Numbered from the stretch's first letter, positions 1 through 5,981 are shown. The stretch: 13,821 bases of DNA from Chloroflexota bacterium (GCA_016200675.1 JACQEH010000054.1:1-13821); one strand, 5' to 3'. The notes: generated by a model from the sequence alone, not told the origin. Made by a program: numbers and translations.

Positions 1-1
1 C

Positions 2-586
2 GGGCCGGCCCAGGCGCTCGCCAACGCCACCTTCCAGGTCGAGATCGTGGAGCGCAACCTGGCTCGCGATCCGGCCCTCGCCGCCGCCGAGCTGCGGCTG
101 CTCCGGGAGCTCCTCCGCCGCGAGCTCGGGGACGTCCGCGCCTTCATCAGCCAGCTCCGCCCGCCGATCCTGGCCGACCTCGGGCTCTCGGGTGCGATCC
201 GGGACACCGCGGAGCAGGTGACGGTCATCATCGGCGTGCCGATCAAGGTGGAGGTCAGCAGGGAGATCGACGGCCTCTCCGACGCCCTCGCGACGGTGAT
301 CCTCCGGATCGTCCAGGAGGCCCTCCAGAACGTCCGGCGGCACGCCCAGGCACGTCACGTCACGATCAAGGCCGGTCCGGCGCGTGACGGCTGGGCCGTC
401 GAAGTGCGCGACGACGGTCGCGGCTTCGACGTCGGGGCCGTGGCGGCCCGTGGACGTCGCAACTTCGGCCTGCAGTTCATGCGCGAACGCGCCGAGTTGA
501 TCGGTGCAAGATTCGAAGTACGATCGAGACCGGACGGCGGGACCGTGGTTCGGATCGCGATTCCACGGGGAGCAGAGGAGACCTGA
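2..586 (+). CDS. DegS/NarX-type sensor histidine kinase, C-terminal part (5' end outside window)
   Basis: This is the catalytic end of a HisKA_3-family sensor kinase that would autophosphorylate a histidine and pass the phosphate to the regulator encoded next. The reading frame is open from base 2, so an ATG at 47 is internal. The first visible residues, GPAQALAN, are the continuation of the H-box signature HDGxAQ; the phospho-accepting His itself lies about two codons before the window. The ATPase domain is intact: N-box Asn at 329-331 in EALQN, G1 box DDGRGF at 410-427, G2-like NFGLQF at 461-478, and a final strand ending VRIAIP. No membrane segment is seen in this part. The stop overlaps the next start by one base (TGATG, 584-588), so the two are translationally coupled. 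It is clearly paralogous to the kinase at 1380-2585 (shared GPAQ, EIVER and RDPxLAA stretches). Its signal is unknown. Confidence 0.93.
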   Translation, partial: GPAQALANATFQVEIVERNLARDPALAAAELRLLRELLRRELGDVRAFISQLRPPILADLGLSGAIRDTAEQVTVIIGVPIKVEVSREIDGLSDALATVILRIVQEALQNVRRHAQARHVTIKAGPARDGWAVEVRDDGRGFDVGAVAARGRRNFGLQFMRERAELIGARFEVRSRPDGGTVVRIAIPRGAEET

Positions 587-1317
587 TGAGTGCGATGGAG
601 TACAGCGGCCCGGAGCGACGCCGGCGGCTCGGCGAGGAGCAGATCCGGATCCTGATCGTCGACGATCACGTCCTGTTCCGGGTGGGCATCGCCCAGATCC
701 TCTCCAAGGAAGACGACATCGAGGTCGTCGGCGAGGCCGAGGATTCGCGGAGCGCCATGGAAGCGGCGCTCGACACGTCGCCCAACATCATCCTCATGGA
801 CCTCTCCCTGCCCTCACCGGGCGGGATCGAGACGACCCAGCGGATCAAGCGCGAACTGCCGTCCGTGTCGATCATCGTCCTCGCCGTGCAGGAGGACGAG
901 GACGCCCTCTTCGATGCCATCAAGGCCGGCGCCGCGGCGTTCATCCTCAAGGACGTCAGCCCGGATGACCTCGTCAACATCATCCGTCGCGTCTCGAACG
1001 GCGAGTACCTCATCAACGACAAGGTCTTCTCCCAGCCGGCCGTCGCGTCGCGCGTCCTCAAGGAGTTCCGCGAGCTGGCCGTCTACGGCCAGGAGGCGGC
1101 CCCGATCTTCGCCCCGCTCTCGCCGCGGGAGGTCGAGATCCTCGACAACATCGCCCAGGGCATGACCAACAAGCAGGTCGCCTACACGCTGTCGATCAGC
1201 GAGCAGACGGTCAAGAACCACATGAGCTCGATCCTCCGGAAGCTCTCCGTGAACGACCGGACCCAGGCCGTCGTCTACGCGATGCGCCAGGGCTGGATCA
1301 AGATGCCCGAGGACTGA
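586..1317 (+). CDS. NarL/FixJ-family response regulator (REC + LuxR-type HTH)
   Basis: A DNA-binding regulator of 243 residues, expected to be phosphorylated by the flanking kinases. The receiver domain spans about residues 20-140, with the acidic pair D26-D27, phospho-acceptor D72 in LMDLSLP, and K123 in FILKD. The position usually held by a switch Ser/Thr is Ala (A101, in IVLAVQ), which is atypical. The LuxR-type helix-turn-helix covers about residues 175-240, opening with LSPREVEIL and containing the recognition-helix block SEQTVKNHMSSILRKL. A short basic GPERRRR segment precedes the receiver. Start ATG at 586 sits in the TGATG overlap with the upstream kinase, preceded by the purine-rich GCAGAGGAGA (572-581). 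Its targets are not shown by the sequence. The Flp/Tad genes downstream are the obvious candidates, by location only. Confidence 0.95.
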   Translation: MSAMEYSGPERRRRLGEEQIRILIVDDHVLFRVGIAQILSKEDDIEVVGEAEDSRSAMEAALDTSPNIILMDLSLPSPGGIETTQRIKRELPSVSIIVLAVQEDEDALFDAIKAGAAAFILKDVSPDDLVNIIRRVSNGEYLINDKVFSQPAVASRVLKEFRELAVYGQEAAPIFAPLSPREVEILDNIAQGMTNKQVAYTLSISEQTVKNHMSSILRKLSVNDRTQAVVYAMRQGWIKMPED

Positions 1318-1379
1318 GCGGTCCTCATCCCCCGCCGGACTCCCGTTCCCAGCCAGACGCTCGCCGCGGTGCCTTCCGC

Positions 1380-2585
1380 ATGACCGCCATCGCCGATCTC
1401 GCCGACCAGCTGGCAGCCGAGGCCGCCCGGCTCGATCGCGAAATCACCGAGATCGACCTCCTCGTCACCCAGGCGCGGACCGAGGCGGGCCGCCACGAGA
1501 CGCGCCGGGCGGCGGCGGCCGACAAGCTCGCCAAGCTCGGTGACGGGGCCTCCGTCAAGGAGGCGGTCGACCTCGCCAACCAGGTCGCCACCCTGACCCG
1601 CCGCGCTGCCCTGATGGACGGCCAGCTGGAGGTCCTGGAGGGCAAGAAGAAGTCCATCGCCCGCCTCCAGGAGTCGATCATCGCGAGCGCAAGCCGCGTC
1701 CGCGAGCTCGCCGCGGGTGGCATCGCGGGTGGCAACGCGGCCGGCATCGCGGCCGGCTCCCGGACTGAAGCCGCCGCCGGGAGCGCAGCCGGCGCGGAGG
1801 TCGTCGACGACGAGGACATCATCCCGGCGGCCGTCTCCCGCCTCGTGCTCACCGCCCAGGAGGACCTTCGCCGGGAGATCGCCAGGGCCATGCACGATGG
1901 CCCGGCCCAGAGCCTGACCAACATCGTCCTCCAGGCCGAGATCGTGGAGCGCCTCGTCGAGCGCGACCCGACGCTCGCCGCCGGCGAGCTTCGCCAGCTG
2001 GTGGCGATGGTCCAGCAGACGCTCGAGGCCACCAAATCCTTCATCTTCGATGTCCGGCCGATGGTCCTCGACGACCTCGGCCTCGTCCCGACCCTCCGCC
2101 GCTCGGCCCGCGATCGCGGCCGGCGGGTCGGCTCGGCCGTCGCCTTCGAGTCGGTGGGGGTGGATCGACGCCTGCCGGTGGAGCTGGAGAGTGGCATCTT
2201 CCGGATCGTCGACGAGGCGCTCGCCTCCTACCTCGCGGCCCGGCCGGATCAGATCTCGCTGAGCCTCGACTGGGGGGAGGCATTCGTCGCGAACCTGCGC
2301 GCCTCGCGGACGCCGAAGGAGGTCACCGCGATGGCCTTCAACGAGGGCGGCGACGCCATGCCGGCGGCCCTCGCGGCGATGGTGGAGGATCGGCGGGCCA
2401 AGCACCAGGCCGCCGCCGAGGCGGCCCGCACGGCCGCCGTCATCCGCCTTCCGGCACGCCTCCAGCGCGATCTCGTCCAACGCGCCGCGACCCTCGGCAT
2501 CGAGGCCGAGATCCTCGACGACGGCGGCTGCCTGCGCCTCACGGTCGCCGTTCCGGGGAGCGCGCCCGACGCCGACGAGGCCTGA
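1380..2585 (+). CDS. Cytoplasmic HisKA_3 sensor kinase paralogue with a degenerate ATP-binding domain
   Basis: A 401-residue protein with no membrane segment. Residues 1-111 are Ala/Arg/Glu-rich heptad-like sequence, probably coiled coil. An Ala-Gly hinge follows at about 112-139, then the dimerisation helix with an intact H-box, AMHDGPAQSLTN, placing the phospho-accepting His at 172. The C-terminal domain aligns in order with the upstream kinase but lacks its nucleotide-binding motifs. The N-box Asn is replaced by Ser283 (EALAS in place of EALQN), no DDGxGF G1 box is present, and the GxGL of G2 is absent. The last strands (DDGGCLRLTVAVP) survive, so the fold is probably kept. It may accept phosphate from the intact partner, act as a phosphatase or heterodimer partner, or have decayed; choosing among these is inference. 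It starts 62 bases after the regulator with no clear Shine-Dalgarno sequence. Confidence 0.88.
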   Translation: MTAIADLADQLAAEAARLDREITEIDLLVTQARTEAGRHETRRAAAADKLAKLGDGASVKEAVDLANQVATLTRRAALMDGQLEVLEGKKKSIARLQESIIASASRVRELAAGGIAGGNAAGIAAGSRTEAAAGSAAGAEVVDDEDIIPAAVSRLVLTAQEDLRREIARAMHDGPAQSLTNIVLQAEIVERLVERDPTLAAGELRQLVAMVQQTLEATKSFIFDVRPMVLDDLGLVPTLRRSARDRGRRVGSAVAFESVGVDRRLPVELESGIFRIVDEALASYLAARPDQISLSLDWGEAFVANLRASRTPKEVTAMAFNEGGDAMPAALAAMVEDRRAKHQAAAEAARTAAVIRLPARLQRDLVQRAATLGIEAEILDDGGCLRLTVAVPGSAPDADEA

Positions 2586-2591
2586 CCGCGA

Positions 2592-2610
2592 GGGGCGGTC
2601 GGGTCGCCCC
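2592..2610 (+). terminator. GC hairpin after the second kinase gene, possible terminator
   Basis: GGGGCG (2592-2597) pairs perfectly with CGCCCC (2605-2610) around a 7-base loop, seven bases after the kinase stop codon. An overlapping alternative stem is GACCG (2584-2588) with CGGTC (2596-2600). No T-run follows, so intrinsic termination is doubtful. It would nevertheless separate the regulator operon from the pilin genes. Confidence 0.35.
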
Positions 2611-2686
2611 GGCCGCGACGGAAGCCTCCAAGGCGCGCCAACGCACCACTTTGTTGCCGAATTCGCCGTCGGAGCGTGGGCTCGAG

Positions 2687-2715
2687 GTCAGATTCCCGAC
2701 AGTCGGGCGTACAGT
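2687..2715 (+). promoter_or_regulatory. Candidate promoter and operator upstream of pilin 1
   Basis: A -10-like TACAGT lies at 2710-2715. A weak -35-like GTCAGA (2687-2692) precedes it at 17-base spacing. The perfect inverted repeat CCCGAC-A-GTCGGG (2695-2707) fills the spacer, where a bound dimer would affect polymerase. The repeat is plain in the sequence; its use as an operator is inference. Confidence 0.4.
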
Positions 2716-2763
2716 GGTCGTCCGCCGGGGGGCGTCCAACCCTTGCAGGGAGGCACATCGCCG

Positions 2764-2934
2764 ATGGTCACCGTTCGATCGTTCCTGGCCACGCTGCATC
2801 GCGAGGAGGCCGGCCAGGGCCTCGCTGAATACGCACTCATCCTCGCCCTCATCGCGATCGTGGCGATCGTGGCCCTGATCTTCCTCGGCAGCCAGATCAG
2901 CCAGATCCTCAGCACGGTCGGCAGCTCCGTCTGA
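2764..2934 (+). CDS. flp: Flp-family type IVb pilin, copy 1
   Basis: A 56-residue prepilin, the fibre subunit of the Tad pilus. A charged leader MVTVRSFLATLHREEAG is followed by the Flp signature QGLAEY. By analogy with the G/xxxxEY processing site of this family, cleavage should follow Gly17, leaving Glu at mature position 5 and Tyr at 6. The mature form would be only 39 residues, almost all one hydrophobic helix (ALILALIAIVAIVALIFLG) plus a polar tail of about 14. The start chosen is ATG 2764, with AGGGAGG (2747-2753) ten bases upstream. An in-frame ATG at 2743 lies before that ribosome binding site and is unlikely. The prepilin peptidase needed for processing is not in the window. Hairpins and separate promoters mark each of the three copies as its own unit. 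Confidence 0.93.
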   Translation: MVTVRSFLATLHREEAGQGLAEYALILALIAIVAIVALIFLGSQISQILSTVGSSV

Positions 2935-2956
2935 CGCGGACCACCAGACCACCGCT

Positions 2957-2993
2957 GGAACCGCCGGTCGTCATGCCGGCGGTTCCTCGTTTT
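2957..2993 (+). terminator. Rho-independent terminator after pilin 1
   Basis: GGAACCGCCGG (2957-2967) and CCGGCGGTTCC (2976-2986) form a perfect 11-bp stem with an 8-base loop. It is followed by TCGTTTT (2987-2993), the best T-run of the three pilin hairpins. Confidence 0.8.
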
Positions 2994-3020
2994 CGAGCGG
3001 TCATGGGACCTTTGGTGCGC

Positions 3021-3049
3021 TTGACACCCGCAGGCCTCCCCGATACGGT
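3021..3049 (+). promoter_or_regulatory. Sigma-70-type promoter for pilin 2
   Basis: A consensus -35 TTGACA (3021-3026), a 17-base spacer, and a -10-like TACGGT (3044-3049) that keeps the important first, second and sixth bases. It lies just after the terminator of pilin 1 and about 58 bases before the pilin 2 start, so pilin 2 probably has its own transcript. Confidence 0.6.
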
Positions 3050-3106
3050 GGCGGTCGCCTTCGGGCAGCCGAAGAGTCTCGGACAGAAAGGGGGTGTCCA
3101 AACCAC

Positions 3107-3277
3107 ATGTCCTACATCTCTGCTCTCATCTCCTCGTTCCGTTCTGAGGAGGAAGGCCAGGGTCTTGCCGAGTACGCGCTGATCCTCGCCCTCATCGCGA
3201 TCGTCGCGATCGTTGCCCTGATCTTCCTCGGGAGCCAGGTCTCGAAGATCCTCAGCACCGTCGGCAGCTCCGTCTAG
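3107..3277 (+). CDS. flp: Flp-family type IVb pilin, copy 2
   Basis: A 56-residue prepilin, start ATG 3107 and stop TAG 3275-3277. The leader MSYISALISSFRSEEEG ends at Gly17, the predicted cleavage point. The mature 39 residues match pilin 1 except near the end (GSQVSKILSTVGSSV against GSQISQILSTVGSSV). The hydrophobic segment is identical in protein but differs at many synonymous positions, so the copies are not a very recent duplication and the helix is under strong selection. AAAGGGGGTG (3088-3097) is the likely ribosome binding site. It has its own promoter upstream and a hairpin downstream. The gene is short enough to be missed by length-filtered gene finding. Confidence 0.92.
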   Translation: MSYISALISSFRSEEEGQGLAEYALILALIAIVAIVALIFLGSQVSKILSTVGSSV

Positions 3278-3301
3278 GCGGCCCCGACACCTGACATCGT
3301 T

Positions 3302-3335
3302 CGGACCGCCGTCCCGTATGGGCCGGCGGTCCGAT
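3302..3335 (+). terminator. Hairpin after pilin 2, probable terminator or mRNA stabiliser
   Basis: TCGGACCGCCG (3302-3312) pairs perfectly with CGGCGGTCCGA (3325-3335). Past one mismatch, CCC (3314-3316) can add to the stem with GGG (3321-3323). No T-run follows, so it may protect the 3' end or attenuate rather than stop transcription outright. Its core resembles that of the pilin 1 terminator. Confidence 0.55.
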
Positions 3336-3362
3336 GACGTTCACACGAACGCACATACGGGG
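3335..3362 (+). promoter_or_regulatory. Possible promoter for pilin 3
   Basis: A -35-like ATGACG (3335-3340, four of six consensus bases) and a -10-like TACGGG (3357-3362) at 16-base spacing. The -35 abuts the hairpin of pilin 2. The match is weak and could be chance in this composition. Confidence 0.3.
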
Positions 3363-3396
3363 GCACCTCGCCCTTGGCAGAAGGGAGGTGAACACC

Positions 3397-3573
3397 ATGC
3401 TGTCGGCCTTCGTCGGACGAATTCTCGAAGTCGTCCGGAGGGATGAAGAGGGTCAGGGTCTCGCAGAATACGCACTCATCCTTGCGCTCATCGCCATCGT
3501 CGCCATCGTCGCCCTGATCTTCCTCGGGAGCCAGATCAGCAGCAAGCTGAGCATCGTGGGAAACGCGATGTGA
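3397..3573 (+). CDS. flp: Flp-family type IVb pilin, copy 3
   Basis: A 58-residue prepilin. The chosen start, ATG 3397, follows an almost ideal Shine-Dalgarno AAGGGAGGTG (3381-3390) at 6-base spacing, the strongest in the window. An upstream in-frame ATG at 3334 lies within the preceding hairpin arm and is rejected. The leader MLSAFVGRILEVVRRDEEG ends at Gly19, the predicted processing site, and the same QGLAEY signature and helix follow. The mature form is again 39 residues, but the tail differs most from the others (ISSKLSIVGNAM against ISQILSTVGSSV), so this copy may be a minor or specialised subunit; that is inference. Codons differ from copies 1 and 2 at many synonymous sites. Confidence 0.92.
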   Translation: MLSAFVGRILEVVRRDEEGQGLAEYALILALIAIVAIVALIFLGSQISSKLSIVGNAM

Positions 3574-3601
3574 CGCTCCTCAGGAGCTGCGTCAAGCACC
3601 T

Positions 3602-3627
3602 ACGGCCCGTCCGCCCGGACGGGCCGT
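3602..3627 (+). terminator. Hairpin terminator after pilin 3
   Basis: ACGGCCCGTCC (3602-3612) and GGACGGGCCGT (3617-3627) form a perfect 11-bp stem with a 4-base loop, GCCC. The following TCCGTTCC is only weakly T-rich. It separates the pilin genes from the machinery genes that start with cpaB. Confidence 0.65.
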
Positions 3628-3666
3628 TCCGTTCCCCGGACCAGGTTCCGTGATCCGCCCGCGCCG

Positions 3667-3741
3667 ACCTTGCGAATCACCTTGCGCCATGCGGGATTTC
3701 TTTCCGGAACCTACCACCGGGTACTAGGCCATTGGTATAGT
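3667..3741 (+). promoter_or_regulatory. Promoter region of the tad machinery operon (extended -10 with upstream repeats)
   Basis: TGGTATAGT (3733-3741) is an extended -10 element (TG, one base, TATAGT), 70 bases before the cpaB start. No good -35 is present, which extended -10 promoters tolerate. Upstream are a direct repeat ACCTTGCG at 3667-3674 and 3679-3686 (12-base period), a TTCCGGAA palindrome (3702-3709), and an 8-bp inverted repeat AGGTTCCG (3643-3650) / CGGAACCT (3705-3712). The direct repeat sits where an activator such as a NarL-type dimer could bind; that role is inference. A second TAGAGT (3763-3768) is a weaker -10 candidate. Confidence 0.5.
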
Positions 3742-3810
3742 CGCGCGGCATCAGGGCGATGCTAGAGTGGTGCCACCTGTCACACCGTCCAATCGGGGGA
3801 GGTTCCTTCG

Positions 3811-4725
3811 TTGAAACGTTCCAATCGGCTGATCCTGCTCATCGGGGTCTTTCTGGCCGCGCTCGCCTTCGTCTTCATCGTCATCATCCTCGGCGGTGGT
3901 GGCGGCGGCGCGGGTAGTGCCCAGGCCACGGCCGTGCCCTCCAAGCTTCCGACCGTGGTCGCTGCCCGCGACATCCCGCTCGGCGTGGCGGTCACGTCGG
4001 ACATGCTGACCACCAGGACCCTGTCGACGGACGTCCGGCTTCCGGGCGTCTACGGGGATCCCACCCAGGTGGCTGGCCAGGTCGCCCGGACGAACATCAA
4101 GAAGGACCAGCAGGTCACGCCGGCCCTCTTCACGGATACGGGCGCCTCCGCCCGCGTCGATTGCCCGGCCGGCTTCACCTGCATGGCCGTCCAGGTGGAC
4201 CAGGTGTCCGGCGTCGGCACGCTCATCAAGAGCGGCGACCACGTCGATGTGGTGGCCCAGATCAGCCCCAAGTTCCCGCTGAACTACTTCGTGGGCAGCG
4301 CCACCACGCCCACCAGCAACGCCGAGGGCACAGGCGCCCTTTACGACACGACGAGCGTCAAGATGCTCCTCCAGGGCCTCCAGGTGGTGGCCACGCTGCT
4401 GCCGCCGCCGCCGACCGCCGCGACCGGTGCTGCCGCCTCGGCTGCACCCGCGCCCGCCGCAGGAACGACGGCCCTCAACGGCCAGCAGGAGATCGTGATC
4501 ATCGCGGTCACCGCCGCCCAGGCGGAGGTCATCAAGTTCGCCCAGCTCGACGGCAACATCACCCTGAGCCTTCGTTCGCCCAAGGACTTCGTCGATGCCA
4601 ACAACGTGCCGATCGTGCCGGTCGCCAGCGCGACGACGGGCCTCGTCCTCAAGACGATGATCGACACCTGGGGCGTCGTGGTCCCGCAGGCGATCGTGGT
4701 CCCGGCGCCGGCGCCGGCACGCTGA
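3811..4725 (+). CDS. cpaB: Tad pilus assembly protein CpaB/RcpC
   Basis: A 304-residue membrane-anchored accessory protein of the Tad pilus. A short basic N-terminus is followed by one hydrophobic helix (about residues 7-28) and a glycine run. The SAF domain comes next (about 46-115: VVAARDIPLGVAVTSDMLTTR through GQVARTNIKKDQQVTPALF). The RcpC region then contains GTLIKSGDHVDVVA and, after an Ala/Pro-rich insert (about 196-218), the VTAAQAEVIKFAQLDGNITLSLRSP block typical of the family. In two-membrane bacteria the partner is an outer-membrane secretin, but no secretin gene is seen here, so its role in a monoderm envelope is less clear. The start is TTG 3811, chosen because GGGGGAGG (3795-3802) precedes it at 8-base spacing. 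First gene of the machinery operon. Confidence 0.92.
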   Translation: MKRSNRLILLIGVFLAALAFVFIVIILGGGGGGAGSAQATAVPSKLPTVVAARDIPLGVAVTSDMLTTRTLSTDVRLPGVYGDPTQVAGQVARTNIKKDQQVTPALFTDTGASARVDCPAGFTCMAVQVDQVSGVGTLIKSGDHVDVVAQISPKFPLNYFVGSATTPTSNAEGTGALYDTTSVKMLLQGLQVVATLLPPPPTAATGAAASAAPAPAAGTTALNGQQEIVIIAVTAAQAEVIKFAQLDGNITLSLRSPKDFVDANNVPIVPVASATTGLVLKTMIDTWGVVVPQAIVVPAPAPAR

Positions 4726-4764
4726 TCACGACCGCCTTGTAATCCCGGGGGAATCCTTCTCGCA

Positions 4765-5238
4765 ATGGCCGATCGCATCAAGGTCCTGATCGTCGACGAC
4801 ATCCCGGAGACGCGTGACCACCTTTCGAAGCTCCTGGGCTTCGAGGCGGACATCGACGTGGTGGGTGTGGCCGCGTCCGGGGCCGAGGCGATCGAACAGG
4901 CAGTCTCCCTCCTGCCCGACGTCGTCCTGATGGACATCAACATGCCGGACATGGACGGCATCGCGGCCACCGAACAGCTGTCCGCGAAGTGTCCGACGGC
5001 CTCGGTCGTGATGATGTCCGTGCAGGGGGAGGCGGACTACCTGCGCCGCTCCATGCTGGCCGGCGCACGGGAGTTCCTGGTCAAGCCCTTCAGCTCCGAC
5101 GAGCTGACCGCGTCAGCCGCCTGGTGGCCCCGATCGCGGCGCCCGCGGCCACCCCGACCACCGCCAGCGGCGAGGTCGGGACGGTCATCGCGGTCTTCAG
5201 CCCAAAGGGCGGCGTCGGACGGACGACGGTCGCGGTGA
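4765..5238 (+). CDS. Receiver (REC) half of a frame-shifted REC-TadZ/CpaE gene
   Basis: The open frame gives 157 residues, but only about the first 114-117 (to near base 5114) are a real domain; the remainder is Arg/Pro/Ser-rich out-of-frame sequence. The receiver is complete: D11-D12, phospho-acceptor D57 in LMDINMP, S85 in MMSVQ, and K107 in LVKPF. It would normally continue through a linker into the ATPase half at 5115-5981, as a TadZ-type pilus localisation protein with an N-terminal receiver. The intact phosphorylation set contrasts with the degenerate receivers of many proteobacterial TadZ/CpaE proteins. ATG 4765 follows GGGGGA (4747-4752) and lies 39 bases after cpaB. Read literally, the sequence encodes a stand-alone receiver with a junk tail ending at 5238. 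A base-calling or assembly error is equally possible. Confidence 0.85.
   Translation: MADRIKVLIVDDIPETRDHLSKLLGFEADIDVVGVAASGAEAIEQAVSLLPDVVLMDINMPDMDGIAATEQLSAKCPTASVVMMSVQGEADYLRRSMLAGAREFLVKPFSSDELTASAAWWPRSRRPRPPRPPPAARSGRSSRSSAQRAASDGRRSR
5105..5120 (+). other. Frame break between REC and ATPase halves of tadZ
   Basis: Up to about 5112 the frame beginning at 4765 encodes conserved receiver sequence with G/C third positions. From about 5115 the -1 frame carries that signature and the protein continues SRLVAPIAAP into the ATPase. One missing base, or four, in GCGTCAGCCGCC would explain it. No slippery heptamer or downstream hairpin is evident to suggest programmed frameshifting. Confidence 0.75.
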
Positions 5239-5981
5239 ACCTCGCCGTGGCCGCCGCCTCGCTCGGCGGCAAGCGCGTCGCCCTCATGGACGGCTCGTAC
5301 CAGTTCGGCGACGTGGGCGTCCTCCTGAACCTCAACCCCAAGAACAAGTCGATCGCCGACCTCGTGCCCGAGCTCGAGGCTGGCGAGCTGGAATCGCTCG
5401 ACAACTTCGTCATCAACCACTCATCCGGCGTTCGCGTCCTCCTGGCCCCGGCCTCACCCGAGGCGGCGGAGCACGTGACGGCGAGCCACACCAAGCGGGT
5501 CATCGAACGGCTTCGCGCCGAGCACGACCTGGTCATCGTGGACTGCACGTCCACCTTCAACGATTCGACCCTCGCGATCCTCGACGAGGCGGATGTCATC
5601 CTGACGCTCCTCAGCCTCGAGATCACGAGCATCAAGAACATGCGCCTCTTCCTGGAGGTCGCCGACCAGCTGGGCTACGGCGGCCGGAAGATCCGCCTCG
5701 TCCTGAACCGGGCCGATTCGACGCTCGGCATCCGCGTCGCGGATGTGGAGCACTCGATCGGCCGCAAGGTCGACCATACGATCGTCAGCGACGGGCGGAG
5801 CGTGGTCTACGCGCTCAATCGCGGTGTCCCGTTCTTCCTCAGCAATCGCGAGGCCCAGGTCTCGCAGGACATCCTCCGCCTGGCGACCGCGATCGCCGGC
5901 GAGGGTGCCAAGGCAGCTCCGGCGGCCGAGTCGGCCAAGGACAGGGCAGCAGCGAAGAAGTCGCTGTTTGCCTGGCGGTAG
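5115..5981 (+). CDS. cpaE: Pilus assembly ATPase TadZ/CpaE, MinD/ParA-like half of the frame-shifted gene
   Basis: A MinD/ParA-superfamily ATPase that places the Tad machinery in the cell. A short Ala/Pro/Thr linker leads to VIAVFSPKGGVGRTTVAVNLA, a deviant Walker A at 5205-5228 in which KGGVGKTT reads KGGVGRTT: the signature Lys is kept, the P-loop Lys is Arg. A Walker A' region (MDGSYQFGDVGVLLNL) and Walker B (HDLVIVDCTST) follow, then the SLEITSIKNMRLFLE block and a lysine-rich tail. As sequenced it has no convincing independent start: a GTG at 5124 lacks a ribosome binding site, and a GTG at 4989 lies inside the receiver domain. The most natural reading is one gene, 4765-5981, of about 405 codons, broken by an indel. 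The coordinates mark the coding signal rather than a translation start. Confidence 0.85.
   Translation, partial: SRLVAPIAAPAATPTTASGEVGTVIAVFSPKGGVGRTTVAVNLAVAAASLGGKRVALMDGSYQFGDVGVLLNLNPKNKSIADLVPELEAGELESLDNFVINHSSGVRVLLAPASPEAAEHVTASHTKRVIERLRAEHDLVIVDCTSTFNDSTLAILDEADVILTLLSLEITSIKNMRLFLEVADQLGYGGRKIRLVLNRADSTLGIRVADVEHSIGRKVDHTIVSDGRSVVYALNRGVPFFLSNREAQVSQDILRLATAIAGEGAKAAPAAESAKDRAAAKKSLFAWR

Noticed and set aside
5020..5120. Programmed -1 frameshifting in tadZ
   Set aside because: No slippery heptamer at the switch point. The only G-run (about 5025-5029) lies upstream of conserved receiver residues that must be read in the original frame.
4989..5123. GTG 4989 as the start of the TadZ ATPase gene
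   Set aside because: It would overlap the conserved receiver domain out of frame, and its first 40 residues have no family resemblance.
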